DNA of 64,000 bases from Pseudomonadota bacterium. Its GTDB lineage: Bacteria > Pseudomonadota > Alphaproteobacteria > Rhizobiales > Hyphomicrobiaceae. The stretch is from NCBI GenBank assembly GCA_018242215.1, contig JAFECG010000022.1:248001-312000 (forward strand). Direction: 5' to 3'. How positions within the stretch are numbered: the stretch's first letter is position 1; each line of letters starts with the position of its first letter. A program made the translations under genes and the position numbers. Positions 14,755 through 22,838 of the stretch are shown one piece after another. Below the pieces are notes generated by a model. That model searched no databases. It was not told the DNA's origin and saw nothing but the letters and a program-made list of their open reading frames with translations.

Positions 14755-16713
14755 CTATTCTCCAGCTGGTTTCTCATTTATTGGAAACGCCGTGAACACT
14801 CTGTAGCCCTTTTCAGATCGCTTGTCTGTTTGGATGACAACCCGCACTGCATAAGTCGGACGGATATAGGGTTCTGCATCTGCATCAGGGCGATAGGCTT
14901 CCTTACCTGTCACGTATCCGAACCGCTTATTGAGCACAGCTTCATCTTCCGATCCGGACGCTACCGCGTCGACACGATCGGGATAGCTCTCCAGCGTCCT
15001 ATTCACGAGATCATTGGCAGATTCTTCCGAAACAAACGTCCCCTCGGCTTGGCGAGCAATTGTTATCGTCCACCCGTCGAAACGATCACGACGAACGACA
15101 TCGAGTAGCTCTTCGTCGGCTTTATTGACATGATCTCGAACCGTATGTCCGCCAAGCGCTTTGTCTTGGGAAGCGAGATCCACAGAGTATCGGTTATCGG
15201 AGGCGACTTGGGCGACGCGAATGCCACCACCACCTTCGTCCGTCCATTGGCCGTCGCCGGATTGGCCTGCGGGAACGCGTGGTTGGTCCTCTCTATATTT
15301 GGCGCTCGGCGACCCTCCTTCGTCGAGCCGGCCTCCATTCGCAGCATACCCCGCAGCTGCGCGTTTTTCGTCGGTGGTGAGGAAGCTCGCGGCTTCGAGG
15401 CGTTTCCAGAGTGCGTCGCGTTCAGGGGCGAGGGCTTCGATCTGGTCGAGGTCTGGGCGAAGTTCCAACGCGCTTGGCGGCCGGCTCCGCGGAGCGGAGT
15501 CGCCAAGCGCAAAATAAGAATCGAGCCGGCCGCCGAGCGCGGGCCTTGTTTCGAACGCCGGAGCCAGCCAACTTGCGAGCGCCCGCGCCGTGCGGTTCAC
15601 CAGCGGCAGAACCGTTTGCCGCCAGAAGGCGCGCTGCGCTTCCTGATAATTCGAATACGTGTTGTCGCCCGGAATGCCGAGCAGCATCGGGGGCACGCCG
15701 ATCGCGAGCGCGATCTCGCGCGCGGCCACGTTTTTGGCCTCGATGAAGTCCATGTCCTTCGGCGACAACGACAGCGGCTTCCAGTCGAGGCCGCCTTCCA
15801 AGAGCAGCGGACGTCCGGCGGCGCGCGCGCCCTGGAAGTTCGTCTCAAGTTCGCTTTTGAGCCGCGCGAACTGGTCATCCGTCATCTGACCATTGGACGC
15901 CGCATAGACGAGCGCGCCGGAGGGCCTGGCGGAATTGTCGAGCAGCGCCTTGTTCCAGCCCGAGGCCGTATTGTGAGTGTCGATCGCGGTGGCGGCGGCC
16001 TCGATCGGGCTCATGCCATAATGATCGTTGACCGGATGAAAGAGCTTCAAGTGCAGGATCGGGCGCACACCTTCGACGACGTCATCGGTGAATCGCACGG
16101 ACCGTCCGCAGACGGTATATTCGTAGCCTTCCGGCCACCCGTCGACGCCGGGGATCACCTTCATGCGGTCGGGCCGCAGGATGTGCAGCTCGCGAAGCTC
16201 GCCGTCGAGCGCCACGGCCTCGGCGTAGGCGTTACCGGAAACCAGCAGGAAGCCGTACCAGGCTTCGAGGAAATCCGTGCCGGTGTGATCGAGGCTCGGC
16301 CGCCGGAGCAGCCCGATCAGCGGATGATCCTCGATCTCGGACGTGCCCTCGTAGAGGAGCAACGGGATCGAAGCGGCGGCCTCCGCTATCATGCGCACGC
16401 AGCGATAGACGATGGCATTCTGCATGAAGCCTTCGCGCGCGAAGGCGGCGTAATCGCGCGGCGCCCACACGGGCTCGCCGAGGTTCTGGTAGGCGATCAG
16501 GGGGCCTGTGGCTGTGCCTTTGTTAATGGTGCCCGGCGACTCTCCTTCGTCGAGCCGGCCGCCGGGCACGGACTTGTTGAACGAGTCTTCGAACTGGCCA
16601 GGCGACTCGCGTTCCGCGAGCCGACCGGAGGCGCCAGTCGCACCTCGAACAGCAGTGGGCGCGTTCTCGCGCAGCGGCAGCCAGCGCGATAGCGCCTCCG
16701 AGATCAGCGACAT
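14755..16713 (-). CDS. GTA portal protein (orfg3-like) with C-terminal CdiA-CT RNase A-like toxin domain
   Basis: 652 residues against about 400 for ordinary GTA portals. Residues 1-70 include two repeat-encoded inserts (GRLAERESP, GGRLDEGESP). Residues 70-431 are the HK97-type portal (FMQNAIVYRCVRMIAEAAAS, AKNVAAREIALAIGVPP, GDNTYSNYQEAQRAFWRQT). Residues 431-455 form the portal tip that recurs downstream. Residues 476-491 (DQPRVPAGQSGDGQWT) are a linker seen in phage-borne toxin fusions. Residues 521-646 match the bacterial CdiA-CT RNase A family: GGHTVRDHVNKADEELL, FVSEESANDLVNRTL, and terminal YRVFTAFP. In HK97-type portals the C-terminus faces the capsid interior, so the toxin could be carried inside the particle; that is inference. 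The frame is intact throughout. Confidence 0.88.
   Translation of the reverse strand: MSLISEALSRWLPLRENAPTAVRGATGASGRLAERESPGQFEDSFNKSVPGGRLDEGESPGTINKGTATGPLIAYQNLGEPVWAPRDYAAFAREGFMQNAIVYRCVRMIAEAAASIPLLLYEGTSEIEDHPLIGLLRRPSLDHTGTDFLEAWYGFLLVSGNAYAEAVALDGELRELHILRPDRMKVIPGVDGWPEGYEYTVCGRSVRFTDDVVEGVRPILHLKLFHPVNDHYGMSPIEAAATAIDTHNTASGWNKALLDNSARPSGALVYAASNGQMTDDQFARLKSELETNFQGARAAGRPLLLEGGLDWKPLSLSPKDMDFIEAKNVAAREIALAIGVPPMLLGIPGDNTYSNYQEAQRAFWRQTVLPLVNRTARALASWLAPAFETRPALGGRLDSYFALGDSAPRSRPPSALELRPDLDQIEALAPERDALWKRLEAASFLTTDEKRAAAGYAANGGRLDEGGSPSAKYREDQPRVPAGQSGDGQWTDEGGGGIRVAQVASDNRYSVDLASQDKALGGHTVRDHVNKADEELLDVVRRDRFDGWTITIARQAEGTFVSEESANDLVNRTLESYPDRVDAVASGSEDEAVLNKRFGYVTGKEAYRPDADAEPYIRPTYAVRVVIQTDKRSEKGYRVFTAFPINEKPAGE
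15301..15336. repeat. Palindromic element copy E, inside the portal gene
   Basis: gctcggcgaccctccttcg followed by tcgagccggc; encodes GGRLDEGGSPS at portal residues 460-470, just after the repeated tip. Confidence 0.65.
15331..15432 (-). repeat. Portal 3' tip repeat, copy 1 (in the functional portal gene)
   Basis: The parent copy of the approximately 100-base direct repeat also present at 14333-14432 and, shorter, 13201-13282. It marks the junction between portal core and toxin cassette. Confidence 0.85.
15471..15510. repeat. Palindromic element copy F, inside the portal gene (inverted)
   Basis: cgcttggcggccggctccg followed by cggagcggagtcgccaagcg; perfect outer arms. Encodes FALGDSAPRSRPPSA at residues 402-415. 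A fragment of a second element (gagccggccgccgagcgc) follows at 15522-15539. Confidence 0.85.
16529..16570. repeat. Palindromic element copy G, inside the portal gene
   Basis: tgcccggcgactctccttcg followed by tcgagccggccgccgggca; encodes VPGGRLDEGESPGT near residues 48-62, ahead of the conserved portal core. Confidence 0.85.
16598..16638. repeat. Palindromic element copy H, inside the portal gene
   Basis: gccaggcgactcgcgttccg followed by cgagccgaccggaggcg; encodes ASGRLAERESPG near residues 26-39, only 30 bases from copy G. Confidence 0.8.
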
Positions 16714-16736
16714 GAACTGTCCTTTGAATTTACTGC

Positions 16737-16882
16737 CGTCATCCTCGGGCGAGCGCAGCGAGGCTGCGTCGAAGCCCGGGGATCCAGCGTGACACTTGTC
16801 GAAGACGCGATATCGGGCCTTCGGCGCTTCTTGTGCTGGATCCGCGAACGGACTTGCTGCGCGCGTCGGTTCGAGGATGACG
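16737..16882. repeat. Full-length GATCC/GATGAC dispersed repeat
   Basis: Begins gtcatcctcgggcgagcg, contains cggggatccagcg and gctggatccgcg, ends ggttcgaggatgacg. Fills the gap between the terminase and portal genes. Confidence 0.8.
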
Positions 16883-16888
16883 AGTTGA

Positions 16889-18334
16889 CTAAAGCATCCG
16901 CACGGATGGTTTCATCGTGTCGCTCAAGAGCAAATCGGTGATCGCCCAGACGAGCGCATCGGCGCGGTCGGGGCTGCGGCCCCGCACGCTGCCGTCGGAT
17001 CCGAACGAGCACATCTGATCTTCCAGCGCATCGAAGCGGCCGACGTGCGCGACGCGGCCTTCCGCATAGAGCGCCGCGACCGGTTCGGCGCGAACCCATT
17101 TCCCCCGCGTCGCTCTGACTTTGACGACGGGGAAATTCTCACGAAACTGTTGCAGGACCGAGATCACAAGATCGCCGCCCTGGTTGACTTCGGCCACCAT
17201 TCGGTCGGCTTCGAAATCGTCGTATGCGCCCAGCGCCGCGCGCGCCCATAGCTCCGGTGTTCGTCCCTGTACGGTGCGATCGGCCAACACGTAAGCGCGC
17301 TTGTCGACGCCCAATCCCGCGACGACAATGCCGCACGCGTCCGACGACGCGGTCGCCGTCACTGGCGGATCGAGCGCAACGACGACGCGCTGCATCTCCG
17401 GTGCCGTCTCGACGCGGGCTTCCGCGATCCAATGCCTGCGCCACAGTCCGTCGCTCGCATCTTCGACAATCTCGCCGAGCAATTCCTGGCGGCCGATGGC
17501 GGAACCTGCGTAGCGACGCGTCATCTCGGCGAGGAACGTCGGCGCCAGGTTCGTGGCGTTGTCGGCGGTCGCGAGGTTGACCGTCACGGTTGCTTCGTCC
17601 GCGATGATCTTCTTCAATAGCTTCGTCGCGCGCGGCGTCGTCGTCACGCAGGCGCGTGGGACGTCGCCGAGGCGGAGCGCGAACTGCAGCATGTCCCAGG
17701 CTTTCTCCGCGTTGCGCCACTTGGCAAGCTCGTCGCACCAGGCGGCCGTGAACTGCGGACCGCGCAGAGCTTCAGCTTCGTCGGCCGAAAACAATTCGGC
17801 GACCGCGCCCGATGGCCACGTGAGCCGACGCTTCGACGGTTCGAACAAAGGCCGCTCGCGTGCCGGATGGATCGCGAGCAAGCCGGACTCTCCTTCGATC
17901 ATCACGTTGCGAACGTCGGCAAGCGTTTTTCCAACCAGCGCGATTCTTGTTGTTTGCGCGTTCCGACTCCGCTTCGCGGAGCCGGCCGGAACGCGCGGGC
18001 TTGTGTCTTCTGCACAGGCCAGACCTCTCACCCATTCGGCGCCGGCGCGGGTCTTGCCCGAACCGCGACCGCCGAGGAGCATCCAGACTCGCCATTGTAT
18101 GTTTGGTGCTTCCGACTCGCGTTCCGCGAACCGGCCGGAAGCGCCAGTCGCATTTCGAACACCGGAGGACGTTGAACAAGGCGGCAACTGATCGTCGCGC
18201 GCCCATAGTTGCCAATCATGAGCGATGAATTCGAGTTCGGCGGCGCTCAGCTCATTCAGAACTTCGGGAAGATGCCCGTTTGCGATTGAGGCGTTCAAGG
18301 CGTTCCGCAATTTCGCGGCGTAGATCTTCCGCAT
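16889..18334 (-). CDS. GTA terminase large subunit (orfg2-like)
   Basis: A 481-residue packaging motor. Walker A GGRGSGKT is at residues 88-95 and Walker B FTAAWCDE at 195-202. The C-terminal RNase H-like nuclease has acidic residues in VALDPPVT and DRADALVWA. The N-terminal AAELEFIAHDWQLWARDDQLPP is the typical GTA opening. Two palindromic elements add peptide inserts at residues 63-76 and 113-127, between conserved blocks. The gene overlaps the small terminase gene by 83 bases if the ATG at 18334 is used; a later start is possible but would lose conserved residues. Confidence 0.93.
   Translation of the reverse strand: MRKIYAAKLRNALNASIANGHLPEVLNELSAAELEFIAHDWQLWARDDQLPPCSTSSGVRNATGASGRFAERESEAPNIQWRVWMLLGGRGSGKTRAGAEWVRGLACAEDTSPRVPAGSAKRSRNAQTTRIALVGKTLADVRNVMIEGESGLLAIHPARERPLFEPSKRRLTWPSGAVAELFSADEAEALRGPQFTAAWCDELAKWRNAEKAWDMLQFALRLGDVPRACVTTTPRATKLLKKIIADEATVTVNLATADNATNLAPTFLAEMTRRYAGSAIGRQELLGEIVEDASDGLWRRHWIAEARVETAPEMQRVVVALDPPVTATASSDACGIVVAGLGVDKRAYVLADRTVQGRTPELWARAALGAYDDFEADRMVAEVNQGGDLVISVLQQFRENFPVVKVRATRGKWVRAEPVAALYAEGRVAHVGRFDALEDQMCSFGSDGSVRGRSPDRADALVWAITDLLLSDTMKPSVRML
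17954..17998. repeat. Palindromic element copy I, inside the terminase gene
   Basis: gcgcgttccgactccgcttc followed by gcggagccggccggaacgcg; encodes SPRVPAGSAKRSRNA at residues 112-126. Confidence 0.85.
18107..18148. repeat. Palindromic element copy J, inside the terminase gene
   Basis: gcttccgactcgcgttccgc followed by gaaccggccggaagcgcc; encodes ASGRFAERESEA at residues 65-76, ahead of the Walker A motif. Confidence 0.85.
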
Positions 18335-18764
18335 GGGCGAGCGCCTCCTTGCTCTTGGCGTCGCCTCCCGACCGTTTCGTCTTCGTCATCTCGCGCTGCA
18401 TCTCAACGGCTTTCTCCAATGCGTTGACCATTTGCGACAGTGCCCGGGACGCGCGCTCGCGATCCTGCGAGGTCAGCCCCTTCTGCTTTTCGAGTTTCGT
18501 CAGCTCGCCGTCGATCGTGTTGTAGACACGCTGCACGAGGGACTTCTTCGTTGGCGCCCGGCGACTCGCGTTCCGCGAGCCGGCCGCCGGGCGCGGGCTT
18601 GGGGCGTCGTTCTTAGTGGGCGTCTCGTCCTTCGCTTTGGATGGCGGCACGGCGCTTTGGGATTTGGTGCTGGACTTCGATGGCTTCGCCGGTGCTTCCG
18701 GCTCATCGTCAGCAGGCGTTATCGAGCGGATACGCGCCGCCGTCCGCCGCACAGTCTTCGCCAT
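18252..18764 (-). CDS. GTA small terminase-like protein (orfg1-like)
   Basis: A 170-residue protein. Residues 1-75 are a low-complexity Pro/Ser/Lys linker containing a repeat-encoded insert (PRPAAGSRNASRRAP). Residues 76-170 are helical and charged (SLVQRVYNTIDGELTKLEKQ, AEDLRREIAERLERLNRKR), as in GTA orfg1/TerS proteins, which lack the specific DNA recognition of phage TerS. First gene of the cluster, preceded by a promoter-like sequence. AAAGG lies upstream of the ATG. Confidence 0.8.
   Translation of the reverse strand: MAKTVRRTAARIRSITPADDEPEAPAKPSKSSTKSQSAVPPSKAKDETPTKNDAPSPRPAAGSRNASRRAPTKKSLVQRVYNTIDGELTKLEKQKGLTSQDRERASRALSQMVNALEKAVEMQREMTKTKRSGGDAKSKEALAHAEDLRREIAERLERLNRKRASSRSSE
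18552..18594. repeat. Palindromic element copy K, inside the small terminase gene
   Basis: gcgcccggcgactcgcgttc followed by cgcgagccggccgccgggcg, with perfect outer arms. Read in a different frame from copies G, H and J, giving PAAGSRNASR. Confidence 0.9.
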
Positions 18765-18853
18765 GCGCCGGTGCCTTTCGAATTTTCTAGGGTGCTCGCA
18801 ATGCGTGGACTACAGGCGGCAGCCTCGTCTCACACTTTTCGCGTTATACAGAA

Positions 18854-18882
18854 ATGATGCCTGAGAAGCGTCGCGCTGTCAA
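18854..18882 (-). promoter_or_regulatory. Probable promoter of the GTA cluster
   Basis: On the minus strand TTGACA (882-877) is followed after 17 bases by CATCAT (859-854), a good sigma-70-type spacing. It would start transcription about 85 bases upstream of the small terminase gene. Upstream DNA to 18960 is AT-rich. Confidence 0.55.
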
Positions 18883-18995
18883 TCGAAAAAATGAAGCAAG
18901 TCATTGAAATGTATATCTATAATCTTATTCTATCCAAAAACCTACAAGTATAAGTCCGTGACTGAGAGCGGGGATAACTTTTCGCGAATTTCTTC

Positions 18996-19031
18996 GCGTC
19001 GTTCCCGGCATGGCCTTCGCAGAGGATGACG
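18996..19031. repeat. Degenerate GATGAC-type repeat
   Basis: cgtcgttcccggcatggcc followed by agaggatgacg, just downstream of the YcgN gene; the rest of 18765-19063 holds only the promoter and AT-rich DNA. Confidence 0.35.
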
Positions 19032-19063
19032 AATTGAGAAACGGAAGGCCGAATTAAAGGCCG

Positions 19064-19621
19064 TTATCGCCTCATCGATGGTTTTCGCGACGGCTCTTTC
19101 GACTTCGGGGCGGTATCGGATCGTCTGGCCGATGCCGACGAACGGCTGCCCGGCGGGGCTTCCGCTTCGTCCGGCAAGTCCGGGATGATGTATTTCCAGT
19201 AGTTCTCTTCCTTCACGCGCCGTTCGGTCATCGCGAAGCTTTTGACGGAAATACCTGCGTCATGCACCGTTTCGGGCGTGCCGGAGACGAGCGGATGCCA
19301 CCACGGCAGATCGCCGCCTTCGCCGACGATGCGGTACGCGCACGTCTTCGGCAGCCAGGACAGCTCGCGGGCCCGGGCGATGTCGATTTCGAGGCAATCC
19401 GGCATCTTCTGGAAGCGGTTCGGATAATCCCTGCAGCGGCAGGTCCGGACATCGAGCATGGCGCAGGAGAGGCGTGTCAGGTAAACCGCGGCCGTGTCCT
19501 CGTCCTCGAGCTTGACCAGGCAGCAGCGTCCGCAGCCGTCGCACAGCGCTTCCCACTCGTCGCGGGTCATATCCTCGAGCGTTTTGGTGCGCCAGAACGG
19601 TGGATCGTTGCCGTCCAACAT
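19064..19621 (-). CDS. YcgN-family cysteine cluster protein (UPF0260)
   Basis: A 185-residue protein from [20 protein letters not shown]. The cysteine-rich motifs [32 protein letters not shown] and MPDCLE are the UPF0260/YkgJ-type putative metal-binding cluster. WLPKTCAYR and [10 protein letters not shown] are family hallmarks. The C-terminal 35 residues are a variable basic tail. Function is unknown in the family. Divergent from the penicillin-binding protein gene. Confidence 0.9.
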   Translation of the reverse strand: MLDGNDPPFWRTKTLEDMTRDEWEALCDGCGRCCLVKLEDEDTAAVYLTRLSCAMLDVRTCRCRDYPNRFQKMPDCLEIDIARARELSWLPKTCAYRIVGEGGDLPWWHPLVSGTPETVHDAGISVKSFAMTERRVKEENYWKYIIPDLPDEAEAPPGSRSSASARRSDTAPKSKEPSRKPSMRR

Positions 19622-19837
19622 CAGGTCTTGCTCTTCCCTTCCCGGCCTCGCCGGGATAACCACAATTTTGTCGACTTGAGACGCCTAACGTCCGCAAACT
19701 CGCTTTGCGACGCTTCCGGCGGGACGCGTCGCTGTTGGCGTTGCGATCGAGAGTCTCGCGGTAATGGGCTTAAGCCCGCGTCTCGCGCATGACAAGGGCG
19801 ACTTGAGAAGACCGATGCCGGCAAAGGATGGCGCTCC

Positions 19838-22153
19838 TTGAACGACTGGTTTCATAAGCAGGGCGGCCGGGATCGCGTCATCGACTGGCTGGCGCTCGAT
19901 TCGCGGCTCAACTCCGCGCTCGGCGAAGCCTGGTCGCGCATCAAAGATTATTGGAATGCGGGGTCGAGCTATTTCGCGCGCTTCCAGCTCGTCGGATGGC
20001 GCCGCCTCCTCAACGAATTCGCGTCCGAAAGCCTGACGATGGCCTTCGGCGGCTTTGTCGTTCTTTACGCTCTCGCACTGCCCGCGTTCCAGGAGTTCGA
20101 CGAGAGCAAATTTCTGACGGGCCGCTATGCGGTGACCTTCCTCGACGTAAACGGCAACGAGATCGGACGGCGCGGCATCCTGCACAACGATTCCGTCCCG
20201 CTCAATGAAATCCCCGACGTGCTGATCAAGGCGACGCTCGCGACCGAAGACCGGCGGTTCTTCGAGCATTACGGCATCGACGTCTTCGGAACGCTACGTG
20301 CGCTCCTCACCAACGTTCAGGCGAACGAAGTCGTGCAGGGTGGCTCGACGCTGACGCAGCAGCTCGCGAAGAACCTGTTCCTGTCATCGGAGCGATCGCT
20401 CCAGCGCAAGATCAAGGAGCTGTTTCTCGCCTTCCTGCTTGAAAGCCGGTATTCGAAGAAGCAGATCCTGAAGCTCTACTTCGACCGCGCTTACATGGGC
20501 GGCGGCACCTTCGGGGTCGAAGCCGCTTCGCAGTATTATTTCGGCAAGTCGGTGCGCGACATCAACATGGCGGAAGCCGCCGTGCTCGCGGGTCTCTTCA
20601 AGGCGCCGACGAAATTTTCGCCGCTCGTCGACCTCGCTGCGTCGCGCGCGCGGACCAATCAGGTCCTCGATAATCTCGTCGAGGCCGGATACTACACGGC
20701 GGGACAGGTGCATGCCGCGCGCATGAACCCCGCGAAGATCGTCGAAGCGCGGCAGACGAACAGCCCCGATTGGTTCCTCGATTGGGCCTACGAGGAAGTG
20801 CAACGGCTCGCCGAGGGCAAAAATCAGTACGTGCTGACGGCGCGAACGACCATCGATCTCACGTTGCAACGGCAGGCCGAAGAAGCGCTTAACGCCGCGC
20901 TCAAGCGTAACGGCAAGTCCGATCATTTCAATTCCGGCGCCATCGTCGTCATGGAGCCGGACGGCAAGGTGCGGGCGATCGTCGGCGGCCCGGACTACGG
21001 CGAAAGCCAGTTCAATCGCGCGACCCATGCGAAGCGGCAGCCCGGCTCGTCGTTCAAGGTCTATGTCTACGCGACGGCCATGGAGAACGGCTATACGCCG
21101 GACACCATCGTCCGCGACGCCTCGCGCTCCTGCGGAAACTGGTCGCCATCGAACTACGGCGGCGGCGGGGGATCGGGTGCGCGCTTACCGCTCTGGCAGG
21201 CGCTCGCACGGTCGCTCAATACCGTCGCAACGGAGCTGTCATTCGCCGTCGGCCGCGACAAGGTCATCGAGATGACGAAGCGGCTCGGCATCGAAGGCGT
21301 CAAGAAGACGTGCTCGATGGCGCTTGGGGATGGCGGCCTCACCGTGCTCGAGCATACGGGCGGGTTCGCGACGTTCGCCAATGGCGGCAAGCTCGCCAAG
21401 CCCTATGGCATTCTCGACATCACCACCTCGAAGGGCGATCTGCTCTATTCGCGCGAGCGCGACGAGCCGCCGGCACCGCAGGTCGTCTCGCACCATGTCG
21501 CGGAAGAAATGAACGTCATGCTCAATCGTGTCGTGACACAAGGTACCGGCGGCATGGCCAATCTGGATTTCACGAACGTCGCGGGCAAGACCGGAACGTC
21601 GACCGGACCGAAGGATGCCTGGTTCATGGGCTTCACCGGCAAATACGTCTGCGGCGTCTGGATCGGCAACGACGACAATCATCCGATGCGTCCGGGTGTG
21701 ACTGGCGGCCACGGTGCGGCGCCGATCTGGCATGACCTGATGACGGTCGCTCATACCGACATGAACATTCCGACGATCCCCGGACTTCAGCCGCATCCGC
21801 GCCAGATCGAGGAGCAGCAAAGGCTTGCGGAACTCCGTGCTCAACAGGTCGCTGCGGGATTGGCGCCGACGCAGGCGGCAGATTCTTCGAAACCGCAAAG
21901 CATCATGCCGGAGAAGACGCGCGAGACGTTGAAGGTTCTCGTCTCGGCGCTGCGCAAGGCGAACAACGAGGGCCCCGCGCCGGCGCCCGGCGGGTCTTCC
22001 CGCCTGCCGCTCCCGGTCGATCCGAAGGAAGCGCCGCAGCCCGTCACCAAACCCGATCGCCGAGCGACGCTCTTCGACGGTTCGCATGACGATCTCTCGA
22101 CACCGGCTTCTTCCCCGCCCACGGGGCAACCAGCCCACACGGCATTGCCCTGA
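19838..22153 (+). CDS. Bifunctional penicillin-binding protein (class A, glycosyltransferase-transpeptidase)
   Basis: A 771-residue inner-membrane peptidoglycan synthase. A membrane anchor (about residues 66-86) is followed by a GT51 domain with catalytic E137 in ATEDRRFFEHYGID and GGSTLTQQLAKNLF. The transpeptidase domain has the nucleophile S404 in the SSFK motif, SLN, and KTGTS at 584. The C-terminus is a Pro-rich tail. The start is a TTG, since no in-frame ATG precedes the conserved N-terminus. Neighbouring DUF1214/DUF1254 genes follow on the same strand. Confidence 0.93.
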   Translation: MNDWFHKQGGRDRVIDWLALDSRLNSALGEAWSRIKDYWNAGSSYFARFQLVGWRRLLNEFASESLTMAFGGFVVLYALALPAFQEFDESKFLTGRYAVTFLDVNGNEIGRRGILHNDSVPLNEIPDVLIKATLATEDRRFFEHYGIDVFGTLRALLTNVQANEVVQGGSTLTQQLAKNLFLSSERSLQRKIKELFLAFLLESRYSKKQILKLYFDRAYMGGGTFGVEAASQYYFGKSVRDINMAEAAVLAGLFKAPTKFSPLVDLAASRARTNQVLDNLVEAGYYTAGQVHAARMNPAKIVEARQTNSPDWFLDWAYEEVQRLAEGKNQYVLTARTTIDLTLQRQAEEALNAALKRNGKSDHFNSGAIVVMEPDGKVRAIVGGPDYGESQFNRATHAKRQPGSSFKVYVYATAMENGYTPDTIVRDASRSCGNWSPSNYGGGGGSGARLPLWQALARSLNTVATELSFAVGRDKVIEMTKRLGIEGVKKTCSMALGDGGLTVLEHTGGFATFANGGKLAKPYGILDITTSKGDLLYSRERDEPPAPQVVSHHVAEEMNVMLNRVVTQGTGGMANLDFTNVAGKTGTSTGPKDAWFMGFTGKYVCGVWIGNDDNHPMRPGVTGGHGAAPIWHDLMTVAHTDMNIPTIPGLQPHPRQIEEQQRLAELRAQQVAAGLAPTQAADSSKPQSIMPEKTRETLKVLVSALRKANNEGPAPAPGGSSRLPLPVDPKEAPQPVTKPDRRATLFDGSHDDLSTPASSPPTGQPAHTALP

Positions 22154-22181
22154 ATGCAAGGCCTTAGGAAAGCAGACCGAC

Positions 22182-22838
22182 GTGGCATCGATCGAACTTG
22201 AGCCTGCATCAGCGCCGTCGAAGTTGAGCGTCTTGCGCGCCATCATCGCGATCCTCCTGCGCGCCATCGGCGTGATTGCGACGTTGATGCTCGCGATTGC
22301 CGTCGGCCTCTGGTCAAGCCGCTACATGGTGGCCCGCGGTTCGCCTCTGTCCATCGAGAGACACGGCCCGTGGGAGCAATGGACGGACATCGGCCGCGAG
22401 AGCGCGGACCCCTACACAAAAGCGAACATGATCTCGACCGGGAAGCTGAGGATTTCCGCCGACAGTGCCGGCGTCTTCGAGGCACGGACAGATTCACAAG
22501 GCGCCCGCCTCCACTCGTCCTGCAACTATATCGTCAGAGGCGCGAATATGCAGGGGCTTTGGTGGAGCCTCGCCGTTTTCGACTCGCGCGGCAAGCTCAT
22601 CGCCAACGATGCCGATCGCTATGAATTCACGGCCGATACCATTGCGCTCAATCCGAGCGGAGCGTTCCTCGTGTCCTTGGGGCGTGACGCGCGGCCGGGC
22701 AATTGGCTGCCCACCAGCGGCGCGGGGCGCCTCGTTCTCGTCTTCACGGTGCTTGATCCGGCGACGGGTCTTTCCAGCGAAGAGCGCGCCGAGCGCAACA
22801 AACATCTGCCTGTTATCACGCGCGAGAGTTGCTCATGA
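22182..22838 (+). CDS. DUF1214 domain membrane-anchored protein
   Basis: About 218 residues from GTG 22182 (AGGAAAG upstream); an earlier start inside the penicillin-binding protein gene is less likely. One membrane helix (IIAILLRAIGVIATLMLAIA) precedes a periplasmic domain containing GPWEQWTDIGRESADPYTKA and NYIVRGANMQGLWWSLAVFD, typical of DUF1214. Its stop overlaps the next gene as ATGA, and DUF1214/DUF1254 pairs are common in Hyphomicrobiales. Function is unknown. Confidence 0.85.
   Translation: MASIELEPASAPSKLSVLRAIIAILLRAIGVIATLMLAIAVGLWSSRYMVARGSPLSIERHGPWEQWTDIGRESADPYTKANMISTGKLRISADSAGVFEARTDSQGARLHSSCNYIVRGANMQGLWWSLAVFDSRGKLIANDADRYEFTADTIALNPSGAFLVSLGRDARPGNWLPTSGAGRLVLVFTVLDPATGLSSEERAERNKHLPVITRESCS

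Noticed and set aside
8229..18594. CRISPR array as explanation for the repeated elements
   Set aside because: Spacing is irregular, copies occur in both orientations and inside genes, and no cas gene is present.
22086..22181. Earlier start of the DUF1214 gene inside the penicillin-binding protein gene
   Set aside because: The added residues lie antisense to no constraint but duplicate coding of the upstream gene's tail; GTG 22182 has a better ribosome binding site.
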